From Parabacteroides sp. (GTDB lineage: Bacteria > Bacteroidota > Bacteroidia > Bacteroidales > Tannerellaceae): 64,000 nt of DNA. Shown here in pieces: positions 1 through 7,834 of this stretch. The position numbers were made by a program, and so were the translations under genes. Position 1 is the first letter of the stretch; the number at the start of each line of letters is the position of its first letter. Where the stretch lies: contig DXVO01000028.1 of the NCBI GenBank assembly GCA_019417325.1, forward strand, positions 62,001 through 126,000, in the 5' to 3' direction. Below the pieces are notes generated by a model. That model had not been told where the DNA came from. It was given only the letters and a program-made list of their open reading frames with translations, and made no database searches.

Positions 1-6
1 GACATA

Positions 7-81
7 ATGAATCGATTTAGCTTTACATATTTCTTTTATTACTTTTACTTTAGCAGAGTGAAGGCAGGAATTTATATGTAA
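7..81 (+). CDS. Phe/Tyr-rich leader peptide of the aromatic operon
   Basis: A 24-codon reading frame runs ATG at 7 to TAA at 79. It begins MNRFSFTYFFYYFYFS and contains six Phe and five Tyr, ten of these within codons 4-15. Such a run is characteristic of attenuator leader peptides (PheL, TrpL type), where ribosome stalling at the enriched codons senses charged tRNA. It lies just upstream of a rho-independent terminator at 121-151 and of genes that make exactly Phe and Tyr. The peptide itself probably has no function beyond being translated. The promoter must lie left of base 1, so the transcript start is not visible. Function is inferred; the codon bias is directly seen. Confidence 0.85.
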   Translation: MNRFSFTYFFYYFYFSRVKAGIYM

Positions 82-151
82 AGCGTTGATGATAGAAAGT
101 ATATATCAATAAAACAATATGAAGTCCTGCCGTTCCGGTGGGACTTTTTTT
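63..151 (+). promoter_or_regulatory. transcription attenuator: antiterminator and terminator pair
   Basis: The terminator has arm AGTCCT at 123-128, inner stem CCG/CGG at 130-132 and 136-138, and arm GGGACT at 140-145, followed by a run of T to 151. Bases 63-69 (GGCAGGA) are perfectly complementary to 125-131 (TCCTGCC), so that pairing would break the terminator stem. Bases 63-69 lie inside the last codons of the leader peptide. A ribosome finishing at the stop codon (79) covers them and lets the terminator form. A ribosome stalled at the Phe/Tyr codons (16-51) leaves them free to antiterminate. This is classical ribosome-mediated attenuation; the logic is inferred from geometry. Confidence 0.82.
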
Positions 152-199
152 ATGCCGTATATACATCCGTCAGATGAAACAAAGAAAAAACGAAAGAAG

Positions 200-1045
200 A
201 TGAAAAAGAAAGTAGCAATCCAGGGAATAGCCGGTGCCTATCATGATATAGCCAGCCGCAATTACTTTGAAGGTGAAGAAGTCGAGATTATCCCTTGTCT
301 TACATTCAGAGATGTTATCGCAACCATAAAGAAAGACCCGTCCGTATTGGGTATTATGGCCATTGAGAATACGATTGCCGGTAGCCTGCTGCAAAACCAT
401 GAGTTGATTCGGGAAAGCGAACTGCGTGTGATTGGCGAATACAAACTGCGTATCTCCCACTCGCTGGTTGCCCTGCCGGGAACTTCCATCCACGATGTTA
501 CAGAAGTGAACTCCCACCCGATAGCCCTGATGCAGTGCAGTGATTTCCTCGACACCCTGCCTCATGCCAAAGTGGTGGAGAAAGAGGATACGGCGTTAAG
601 TGCCCGGTGGATTGCCGAAAACAAACTGGAAGGACACGCTGCTATTTGTGGTAAACTTGCCGCCCAGATATACGGGATGGAAGTGCTTGCCGAAGGGATT
701 GAAACAAATAAGCGTAACTTCACCCGTTTCCTGATTATAGCAGACCGTTGGACGGCGGAAGATATGCTGCACGGAACCGACATCAACAAATCCTCCCTCG
801 TATTTGCACTTCCCCACACCGCCGGCAGCCTCTCCAAAGTTCTTTCCGTTCTCTCTTTTTACGATATGAATCTTTCCAAAATACAATCGTTGCCCATCAT
901 CGGACGGGAATGGGAGTATTTATTTTATATAGACCTCACTTTCACAGATTTCACCCGCTACAAACAAGCGCTGGATGCAATCAGACCATTAACAAAGGAT
1001 TTAAAAATTTTAGGCGAATATGCAGAAGGAAGACAAAGTATGTAA
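200..1045 (+). CDS. pheA: prephenate dehydratase
   Basis: Converts prephenate to phenylpyruvate, the committed step to phenylalanine, in the cytoplasm. From the ATG at 200 the protein has 281 residues, usual for a monofunctional enzyme. The catalytic TRF motif is at 175-177 and a C-terminal ACT regulatory domain begins near residue 209 (GSLSKVLSVL). The ESRP element that helps bind Phe in many ACT domains reads QSLP here, so feedback binding may differ. An ATG at 119 is in frame but sits inside the attenuator terminator and adds 27 unrelated residues, so 200 is preferred. The end overlaps the next gene by 26 bases, which suggests translational coupling. First enzyme of a four-gene Phe/Tyr operon. 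Confidence 0.93.
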   Translation: MKKKVAIQGIAGAYHDIASRNYFEGEEVEIIPCLTFRDVIATIKKDPSVLGIMAIENTIAGSLLQNHELIRESELRVIGEYKLRISHSLVALPGTSIHDVTEVNSHPIALMQCSDFLDTLPHAKVVEKEDTALSARWIAENKLEGHAAICGKLAAQIYGMEVLAEGIETNKRNFTRFLIIADRWTAEDMLHGTDINKSSLVFALPHTAGSLSKVLSVLSFYDMNLSKIQSLPIIGREWEYLFYIDLTFTDFTRYKQALDAIRPLTKDLKILGEYAEGRQSM

Positions 1046-2198
1046 GGTTACACCTGCAAACCGGGTAGGCAGCGTACAAGAGTACTATTTCTCTAAGAAA
1101 TTGAAAGAAGTTGCTGAAATGAACGCAGCAGGTAAGAACGTGATTAATCTGGGCGTGGGCAGTCCGGATCTTCCACCTTCGGAAAAGACAATCGAAACAC
1201 TGTGTGAACATGCCTGCCATTCCAACGAGCACGGTTATCAGCCTTATGTGGGTATACCTGAACTGCGTAAAGGTTTCGCCGACTGGTATAAAAAATGGTA
1301 TAATGTCGATTTAGATCCGAAGACTGAAATCCAGCCGCTGATTGGTTCCAAAGAAGGTATCCTGCACATTTCGCTGGCATTCCTGAATCCGGGCGACGGT
1401 GTACTGGTTCCCAACCCGGGATATCCGACGTATAGCTCGGTTAGTAAATTGGTAGAAGCAAATCTGGTTTACTACGATTTGAAAGAAGAACTAGGCTGGC
1501 AACCGGATTTCGAAGCACTGGAAAAGATGGATTTGTCGAACGTAAAACTGATGTGGACTAATTATCCGAACATGCCTACCGGAGCCAATGCAAGCATGGA
1601 GCTTTATGAGAAGCTGGTAGCTTTCGGACGCAAACATGGCATCATCATCTGCAACGACAACCCATACAGCTTCATCCTGAACGAACATCCTATCAGCATA
1701 CTGAGTGTTCCGGGTGCAAAAGACATCTGTATCGAACTGAACTCTATGAGTAAAGCCCACAATATGCCGGGCTGGCGTATGGCAATGCTTGCCTCCAATG
1801 CACAATTCGTACAATGGATATTGAAAGTAAAGAGCAATATCGACTCCGGACAGTTCAAACCGATGCAGTATGCAGCAGTTGAAGCATTGAGCGCACCGAA
1901 AGAATGGTACGACACTATGAACCGTACGTATCGGAGCCGTCGCGACCTTGCCGGTCAGATTATGCACGCTTTAGGTTGCGAATTTGATGAAAAGCAGGTG
2001 GGCATGTTCCTCTGGGGTAAAATCCCAGCGGATGCGGAAGGCAGCGAAGCGATTGCCAACAAGGTACTGTATGGTGCGAATGTTTTCCTGACCCCCGGAT
2101 TTATATTCGGAAGCCGTGGCGAACGATACATCCGTATTTCTCTCTGCTGTAAAAACGAAACGCTGGCAGAGGCATTGAAAAGAATTGAAAGTTTATAA
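1020..2198 (+). CDS. PLP-dependent class I/II aminotransferase, probably aromatic
   Basis: 392 residues, fold-type I aminotransferase. The Schiff-base lysine is K245 in SMSKAHNMPGWRM. Upstream are the substrate-binding NPGYPTYSS stretch and NDNPYSF, and an arginine near the C-terminus (RYIRISLC) would bind the carboxylate. The family covers aspartate, aromatic and LL-diaminopimelate aminotransferases and the sequence alone does not fix the substrate. Position between prephenate dehydratase and DAHP synthase suggests that it transaminates phenylpyruvate and 4-hydroxyphenylpyruvate, the last step to Phe and Tyr. It starts inside the end of pheA and is 36 bases from the next gene. Confidence 0.88.
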   Translation: MQKEDKVCKVTPANRVGSVQEYYFSKKLKEVAEMNAAGKNVINLGVGSPDLPPSEKTIETLCEHACHSNEHGYQPYVGIPELRKGFADWYKKWYNVDLDPKTEIQPLIGSKEGILHISLAFLNPGDGVLVPNPGYPTYSSVSKLVEANLVYYDLKEELGWQPDFEALEKMDLSNVKLMWTNYPNMPTGANASMELYEKLVAFGRKHGIIICNDNPYSFILNEHPISILSVPGAKDICIELNSMSKAHNMPGWRMAMLASNAQFVQWILKVKSNIDSGQFKPMQYAAVEALSAPKEWYDTMNRTYRSRRDLAGQIMHALGCEFDEKQVGMFLWGKIPADAEGSEAIANKVLYGANVFLTPGFIFGSRGERYIRISLCCKNETLAEALKRIESL

Positions 2199-2234
2199 TC
2201 AGAAGAATAGAAAACAAAATAATAAGTCATCAAG

Positions 2235-3305
2235 ATGGAAATGAATTTAGAATCAATATTGTTGCCGGGTGTAGACCCCCAACGTCCGATTGTTATAGCC
2301 GGCCCTTGTAGTGCCGAAACAGAAGAACAGGTAATGGAAACCGCCAAAGGGCTTGCCGACAGAGGTGTGAAATTATTCCGTGCCGGTATTTGGAAACCCC
2401 GTACCAAACCGGGAGGTTTCGAAGGCATCGGTGCAGAAGGGCTGCAATGGCTGAAACGCGTAAAGAAAGAAACAGGCATGTATGTAGCCACCGAAGTTGC
2501 TACAAAAGACCATGTTTTCGAAGCATTGAAAGCCGGTATCGACGTATTGTGGATTGGTGCACGTACAACAGTGAACCCGTTCGCCGTACAGGAAATTGCA
2601 GATGCTTTGAAGGGCGTTGATATTCCCGTATTGATTAAGAACCCGGTAAATCCGGATTTGGAATTGTGGATTGGTGCTTTCCAACGTTTATACAATGCCG
2701 GTATCCGTCGTTTAGGTGCTATCCACCGTGGTTTCAGTTCTTACGATAAAAAGATTTACCGTAATTTGCCTTTGTGGCATATTCCTATCGAACTGCGTCG
2801 CCGTATGCCTCAGTTGCCTATCTTCTGCGACCCCAGCCATATCGGTGGCAAACGCGAACTGGTTGCTCCCTTATGCCAACAGGCTATGGACCTGAGCTTC
2901 GACGGTTTGATTATAGAATCTCACTGTAACCCGGATTGTGCGCTGAGCGATGCTTCACAGCAGATTACCCCGGATGTACTGGATTACGTATTGAACCTGC
3001 TGGTTATCCGTAACGAAAACCAGACAACGGAAAACCTTAGCGAACTGCGTCGCCAGATCGACGGTATCGATGAACAGTTGTTGGAACTTCTTGCCAAACG
3101 TATGCGCATCTCCCGTGAAATCGGTATCTATAAGAAAGAGCATAACATGCCTATCTTACAATCACCGCGCTACAGCGAAATCCTGGAAAAACGTTCCAGC
3201 ATGGGTGAACAAATGGATCTGAACACCGAATTTGTAAAAGAGATACTGAAAGAGATTCATGAAGAATCGGTACGTCAGCAAATGATTATAATGAACGAAC
3301 AATGA
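2235..3305 (+). CDS. bifunctional DAHP synthase / chorismate mutase
   Basis: 356 residues with two domains. Residues 1 to about 260 are a DAHP synthase of the KDO8P-synthase-like (type I beta) group, with GPCSAE near residue 20 and the KPRT phosphate-binding motif in WKPRTKPGGFEG. Residues about 268-350 are an AroQ-type chorismate mutase (LRRQIDGIDEQLLELLAKRM). The protein thus makes the first shikimate-pathway intermediate and also turns chorismate into prephenate. In related fusions the mutase domain also serves as the allosteric site of the synthase. The prephenate it makes is the substrate of the flanking pheA and tyrA products. The stop overlaps the start of tyrA in ATGA. Confidence 0.93.
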   Translation: MEMNLESILLPGVDPQRPIVIAGPCSAETEEQVMETAKGLADRGVKLFRAGIWKPRTKPGGFEGIGAEGLQWLKRVKKETGMYVATEVATKDHVFEALKAGIDVLWIGARTTVNPFAVQEIADALKGVDIPVLIKNPVNPDLELWIGAFQRLYNAGIRRLGAIHRGFSSYDKKIYRNLPLWHIPIELRRRMPQLPIFCDPSHIGGKRELVAPLCQQAMDLSFDGLIIESHCNPDCALSDASQQITPDVLDYVLNLLVIRNENQTTENLSELRRQIDGIDEQLLELLAKRMRISREIGIYKKEHNMPILQSPRYSEILEKRSSMGEQMDLNTEFVKEILKEIHEESVRQQMIIMNEQ

Positions 3306-4075
3306 AAATATTGATACTGGGTGCCGGAAAGATGGGTTCTTTCTTCACCGACTTGCTTAGCTTTCAACATGAAGTAGCCGTACTGGAAAGTGATCCGAAA
3401 CGGATGCGGTTTATATATAATGCCCTACGCTTGCAAAAGCCGGAAGAGGTGGCGGAGTTTGCTCCTGAACTTGTTATCAACTGTGTGACGCTGAGTTATA
3501 CGATTGAGGCTTTCAAAAGTATTATGCCATACTTGCAGCCTTACTGCATTATCTCGGATATTGCATCCGTGAAGACTCATTTAAAAGAGTTTTATGAGAC
3601 ATGCGGATTCCCGTATGTTTCCACTCACCCGATGTTCGGTCCTACCTTTGCCAATCTCGGACAGTTGGAAAAAGAAAATACGATTATCATTTCCGAAGGA
3701 GACCATCTGGGGAAAATCTTCTTTAAAGATATCTATGCCAGCCTGCGCCTGCACATCTGCGAATATACATTTGATGAACACGACAAGGTGGTAGCCTATT
3801 CATTAGGTATCCCGTTTGCTTCCACAATGGTATTCGCTGCAACAATGAAACATCAGGACGCTCCGGGTACCACCTTCAAACGTCATATGAAGATTGCCCG
3901 CGGCTTGCTGTCGGAAGACGATTATCTTTTGACCGAAATTCTTTTCAACCCGCGTACTCCGAAACAAATTGAACGTATCCAGGAAGAATTATCCATCCTT
4001 CAGGATATTATCAAAAATAAAGATTCGGATGCGATGAAAGCGTATCTGACCAAAATCAGAAAGAATATCGAATAA
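3302..4075 (+). CDS. tyrA: prephenate dehydrogenase
   Basis: Oxidatively decarboxylates prephenate to 4-hydroxyphenylpyruvate with NAD(P), giving tyrosine after transamination. At 257 residues it is at the short end of the family. The Rossmann motif GAGKMGS is at residues 7-13, and the catalytic histidine is H109 in THPMFGPTF. The C-terminal half is helical, as expected for the dimerisation domain. No C-terminal ACT domain is present, so feedback may act through the attenuator or the upstream fusion protein. The start codon shares bases with the upstream stop, and this is the last gene of the operon. Confidence 0.9.
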   Translation: MKILILGAGKMGSFFTDLLSFQHEVAVLESDPKRMRFIYNALRLQKPEEVAEFAPELVINCVTLSYTIEAFKSIMPYLQPYCIISDIASVKTHLKEFYETCGFPYVSTHPMFGPTFANLGQLEKENTIIISEGDHLGKIFFKDIYASLRLHICEYTFDEHDKVVAYSLGIPFASTMVFAATMKHQDAPGTTFKRHMKIARGLLSEDDYLLTEILFNPRTPKQIERIQEELSILQDIIKNKDSDAMKAYLTKIRKNIE

Positions 4076-4120
4076 TAAAGAAAATCAAAGAAGAGGCTGA
4101 CGACAACCTCGGATAAGGTA

Positions 4121-4179
4121 CAAATAAAAAATCCGGATGAAGTGCTCATCCTAAACTTCGATGAAGCCATCATCCGGAT
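4121..4179 (-). terminator. terminator of the polysaccharide locus, shared with tyrA end
   Basis: A perfect 10-bp inverted repeat, ATCCGGATGA at 4131-4140 with TCATCCGGAT at 4170-4179, lies between convergent genes. Read on the minus strand the stem is followed by TTTTTATTTG, a rho-independent pattern ending the leftward operon. On the plus strand the following bases are only pyrimidine-rich, so tyrA termination there is less certain. Confidence 0.7.
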
Positions 4180-4192
4180 ACCCTTTCTCTCC

Positions 4193-5302
4193 CTATTTTA
4201 TTTTCTTATAGGCTTCGATTAGCTTTTTCACTGTAACCACATCCGAAACTTCCTGTTTATAAGTATCCGGATTATAATATGCATCTAAAAAATGATCGGC
4301 TCCCGCCCAAACAGTAGAAATCATCCCCTGAAAATGGTCGGCTAACTCCCGCGATGAATGTTTCCTGAAACGAATCATATCATCCAATTGCCGGAGAGCT
4401 ACCTGTGGTTTATGCCAGGGACATGTTGCCACATCAAAACCTTTCATTGCAAAATATACAGCCGTTTGTTCCGCCTGTTCATAGTGCCAATCACAAATAA
4501 ACACCTCCTTAGGAATTAAATCGATTGCGCGATGTGTATTGTTCATACTGGCTTCCCACTCTCCCAATCCTGTTGTTTTGCCATCTATCAACCGGTCTCC
4601 CCAAATCATCAAACGCTTGCCTTGCGCGGACAAATGGTTTTGTATTTTAGTCACTTCACCGGCATATAATTCGGCTTTATCATGCCCGCAACAACGCGGA
4701 CAACTGTCATGCCCTATATAAAACACTTCATCCATACCGGCATGGAACAAATCCGTTTCAAAAACATCGGTCAGTTCATCCACTAATGCAAAGACTACCT
4801 TATGGACTTCCGGATGAAGCGGGCAATAACTTTTACAATACAGACCGTACGGATTAGGCCATTCCGAATAATTCCGGGTATCGATATGAGGGGTTTCATC
4901 AAATTCCGGATATTCACGAAGCAGGGCATAGGTGGTTTCCGCCCAGGACTGATGGCCTAACAAATTAATTTGCGGGGCAATACGGATATGGTTACGACGG
5001 CATACCTCTACAATTTTCTTCACATCCGCCCGGGTCAACGGATTGGGGTCCCGCAATTCCGGATGCGATTCATAGGCGTAGTTCCAGTCTATCCGAAGAA
5101 TCAGCAAATTGAAATGGCTTGGCGCCAATTCCTCTTGGATAAACTTCAGGAACCGATCCAACTTCTGCGCGGACGGGGCGGCTATAGCCAAGCCCCTGAC
5201 AGGTACGGCTTTGTCCAAAGGACTTATGGATTTCTGCTGAGCCGATAGCGGTGTAGCGGCTAAGCAGAGAAATAAAAGAAACAGTTTAATTACTTTTTTC
5301 AT
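4193..5302 (-). CDS. secreted GH20-like glycoside hydrolase
   Basis: 369 residues with an N-terminal signal peptide ending near SAQQ. The TIM-barrel resembles the catalytic domain of family 20 beta-hexosaminidases. The acid/base pair is D191-E192 in HAGMDEVF, equivalent to HxGGDE in classical GH20 enzymes. There is no N-terminal GH20b domain and no C-terminal domain, so it is a minimal version, distinct from the larger GH20 in the same locus. GH20 enzymes use the substrate 2-acetamido group as nucleophile and release terminal GlcNAc or GalNAc. It is the last gene of the polysaccharide utilisation operon, 46 bases after a putative acetyltransferase. Exact linkage is unknown. Confidence 0.75.
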   Translation of the reverse strand: MKKVIKLFLLFLCLAATPLSAQQKSISPLDKAVPVRGLAIAAPSAQKLDRFLKFIQEELAPSHFNLLILRIDWNYAYESHPELRDPNPLTRADVKKIVEVCRRNHIRIAPQINLLGHQSWAETTYALLREYPEFDETPHIDTRNYSEWPNPYGLYCKSYCPLHPEVHKVVFALVDELTDVFETDLFHAGMDEVFYIGHDSCPRCCGHDKAELYAGEVTKIQNHLSAQGKRLMIWGDRLIDGKTTGLGEWEASMNNTHRAIDLIPKEVFICDWHYEQAEQTAVYFAMKGFDVATCPWHKPQVALRQLDDMIRFRKHSSRELADHFQGMISTVWAGADHFLDAYYNPDTYKQEVSDVVTVKKLIEAYKKIK

Positions 5303-5348
5303 AATGTATCGTTATGTATTTATAAACACAGACCATTTAAAAGCGGGC

Positions 5349-6581
5349 TTAAATTTTCAATTTAATATGTACCTTACCCAACAGCCCGGTAATCCATACC
5401 ACTATTAATGAGAATCCTATGCAACTTAAAATTCCCATTATCCCTGTTGTCAGAAAACCCGGCAAACGAAAACCTGTCAAGTCCCTTACTGCATACAAAA
5501 CATAGGGTACGAGATAAGTCGTCAATGTAGCGGTTCCCGCCGGACGAATAATGGCAAACCATCCGGTCCATCCTTTTTCCCCTAACCAATAGAAGAAAGC
5601 ATAGACTAACGTAGCAATAGCCGATACGTAAAATATCCAGGGCAATGTAGCTGTCAGCTTGGATAATATCCAATATTGCCGGCTAATATATCCGGCAGCA
5701 AAAAGCACCAATGCGGTAAGCAAGACAAAAACCAGTTTTACTTTATTATCGGCTTTCGCATATTTCGTACTGAGTAAAGACAAGATTATACCGCCCATAG
5801 TCAAAGCAAGAAATGCCGCATTATCAATATGTAAAGGCTTCAACATATCCTGAAAAAAGTTAGGCTGTGGAAGTGCGAACAAAGTAGCGCCTCCATGCGC
5901 TTCATTTAAAGGCGTGGTAACCATATTTATCAAAAGGAATACGAACCATATACCGATAAGCAGGTTTAACCGCTCGCGAACAAAAACATAAATCAGGGCA
6001 CAAACCAAATATGTCCACCCTATCAGTCCCAGAATCCCCCACCAACGGGCTGAGAAATAGTCGTTATGCTGTCCTTTAAATGTAAAGGCAAGATACAGCA
6101 GCAAACCTACGCCAATCCATTTCAACACCCGGTGCAGGTATTGCCTGAAAGGATCGTCCGTTCGCGGGTATTGGTTCCAGATACACATAAAGCCTATCAC
6201 CATCAGAATCAAGTACACGCTCCCCGGATAACCGACATCCGATGACAAACCGGCTTCCGAATTAACAATAAAAACACCCATTACCAATAATGCCAAGGTA
6301 CGGGATAATATATGAAGAATAGTAGACTCCGTAGTCATCCCCTTACTGAACCGCCTCTCTATGGCGAAAGGGATAGACATTCCCACAGCAAATAAAAATG
6401 CAGGAAAAACGATATCAGCCAATCCCATAAAATCTTCACCGGGAGCGGCATGTTCCAAATAATGCGGAACACCCTCCACTGTCCATAAATCATTTACAAA
6501 AATCATTACACACATAGTAACTGCACGTAACGCATCTATGCCCCAATTCCGTTGGGTAAAATCAATTTTCGTGTTATTCAT
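5349..6581 (-). CDS. HGSNAT/NagX-like transmembrane acetyltransferase (DUF5009)
   Basis: 410 residues with about ten predicted hydrophobic segments. The N-terminal signature is IDALRAVTMCVMIFVND followed by YLEHAAPGEDFMGLADIVFP. The family includes human lysosomal heparan-alpha-glucosaminide N-acetyltransferase and bacterial NagX. In HGSNAT a conserved histidine after the first membrane segment carries the acetyl group; H44 here sits in the equivalent LEHA position. The likely role is to move acetyl from cytosolic acetyl-CoA across the inner membrane to a sugar amine in the periplasm. It is more diverged than its neighbour at 6633-7802 (DxxR and LEHA kept, later residues differ), so the acceptor may differ. 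Between two GH20-type genes in one operon. Confidence 0.75.
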   Translation of the reverse strand: MNNTKIDFTQRNWGIDALRAVTMCVMIFVNDLWTVEGVPHYLEHAAPGEDFMGLADIVFPAFLFAVGMSIPFAIERRFSKGMTTESTILHILSRTLALLVMGVFIVNSEAGLSSDVGYPGSVYLILMVIGFMCIWNQYPRTDDPFRQYLHRVLKWIGVGLLLYLAFTFKGQHNDYFSARWWGILGLIGWTYLVCALIYVFVRERLNLLIGIWFVFLLINMVTTPLNEAHGGATLFALPQPNFFQDMLKPLHIDNAAFLALTMGGIILSLLSTKYAKADNKVKLVFVLLTALVLFAAGYISRQYWILSKLTATLPWIFYVSAIATLVYAFFYWLGEKGWTGWFAIIRPAGTATLTTYLVPYVLYAVRDLTGFRLPGFLTTGIMGILSCIGFSLIVVWITGLLGKVHIKLKI

Positions 6582-6632
6582 ACTATCATCTTTTAGCTAA
6601 TCAATCATTCATCGGTTAAAGGGAAACAAATG

Positions 6633-7802
6633 TCAAAGTTTTATATAGATTTTTTTCTTGTATAAGACATAAGCTACAGCCCAACAAACGCCTATAAACA
6701 ACAAGGCAAAAACCAACGATGCAAAATACGGATTAAAACAATAAGCTAATGCCTCATAGCACAGACTTTTTAAATCAAAAACATCCCCTTTGTAATTTAC
6801 TACTATAAAATCAATTAAAGAAGCCAGAATACCGGCAAAAACATAGATGGCAAGCGGGTTTACACCAAATGCCTGGAAGAAACGGCTCCACGATTTATAT
6901 TGCTTGACATCTATAATCCATATTAACAACGCCAATAGCAAGGAACCCAGTCCACAAGTAACAAGAACAAAGGTCGGCGACCATATCTTCTTATTAATCG
7001 GGCATCCGTAACTTAACAGAAATCCCAGAAAGGTCATGATTGTTCCTGCCAGGAAAAGATTCAGCATCCGCTCCTTGTTATCTTTGGTTTCCATCAACAT
7101 CCTTCCACAATAAAAACCAATCAGAACGTGGCACACCGAAGGTATCGTACTCAGTAAGCCTTCTGGTTCCACCCCTCTGTCAAGATACAGATGTTTCAAA
7201 CTGAAAACGGAACGGTCTACAATACCTAAAATATTCGTATCGTTCGGCTCGAAACCATTCCCTCCTACCAGTATAAAGAAATAACCGACTAAACCGCCTA
7301 TTATGATATAGGGTATATATTTATGCTTAACCAACACAACTATCAAAGACGCAAATCCATAACAAAGAGCCAAACGCTGCAAAACACCTAATATACGTAC
7401 ACTTTCAAAATTAGTAACGGCTCCCCACACATGGCTGAAAAAGGGTAAGTTTTCTGCTTTCAATTGATTATAGGTAGACAAAGACAAGCCAAACCAGGCT
7501 AAAACAAGCCCCACAAGAAATATCAGGGCTGTACGTTTTAATATCTTATATATCACTTGCCCGGTCGGACGAAAATCAAATTTTCTCAATGAGGCATAAC
7601 AAGATATACCCATTATGAACATAAAGAAAGGAAATACCAGATCCGTAGGAGTCAACCCGTTCCATGCGGCATGCTCGAGAGGGGTATAAACGGCATCCCA
7701 AGATCCGGGATTGTTTACCATAATCATTCCTGCAATAGTGATGCCCCGCATTACATCCAATGACAAAAGGCGGGTATTTGATTTTGTATTAACTGTATCC
7801 AT
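6633..7802 (-). CDS. NagX/HGSNAT-like transmembrane N-acetyltransferase
   Basis: 389 residues, multi-pass membrane protein. It is the closer match to the HGSNAT/NagX pattern: LSLDVMRGITIAGMIMVNNP, then LEHAAWNGLTPTDLVFPFF. H44 aligns with the acetyl-carrying histidine of human HGSNAT. The family acetylates glucosamine on the far side of the membrane using cytosolic acetyl-CoA. Downstream of a GH20 beta-hexosaminidase by 32 bases and upstream of a second family member by 51 bases, it is presumably co-transcribed with both. A plausible role is making terminal glucosamine cleavable by GH20 enzymes, which need the N-acetyl group; that role is inference. Confidence 0.82.
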   Translation of the reverse strand: MDTVNTKSNTRLLSLDVMRGITIAGMIMVNNPGSWDAVYTPLEHAAWNGLTPTDLVFPFFMFIMGISCYASLRKFDFRPTGQVIYKILKRTALIFLVGLVLAWFGLSLSTYNQLKAENLPFFSHVWGAVTNFESVRILGVLQRLALCYGFASLIVVLVKHKYIPYIIIGGLVGYFFILVGGNGFEPNDTNILGIVDRSVFSLKHLYLDRGVEPEGLLSTIPSVCHVLIGFYCGRMLMETKDNKERMLNLFLAGTIMTFLGFLLSYGCPINKKIWSPTFVLVTCGLGSLLLALLIWIIDVKQYKSWSRFFQAFGVNPLAIYVFAGILASLIDFIVVNYKGDVFDLKSLCYEALAYCFNPYFASLVFALLFIGVCWAVAYVLYKKKIYIKL

Positions 7803-7834
7803 CCCTTTAAAATTTACTTACCAATTATTCTTAT

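Noticed and set aside
119..199. N-terminal extension of pheA from the ATG at 119
   Set aside because: The ATG lies inside the terminator hairpin and the added 27 residues are not like any dehydratase N-terminus.
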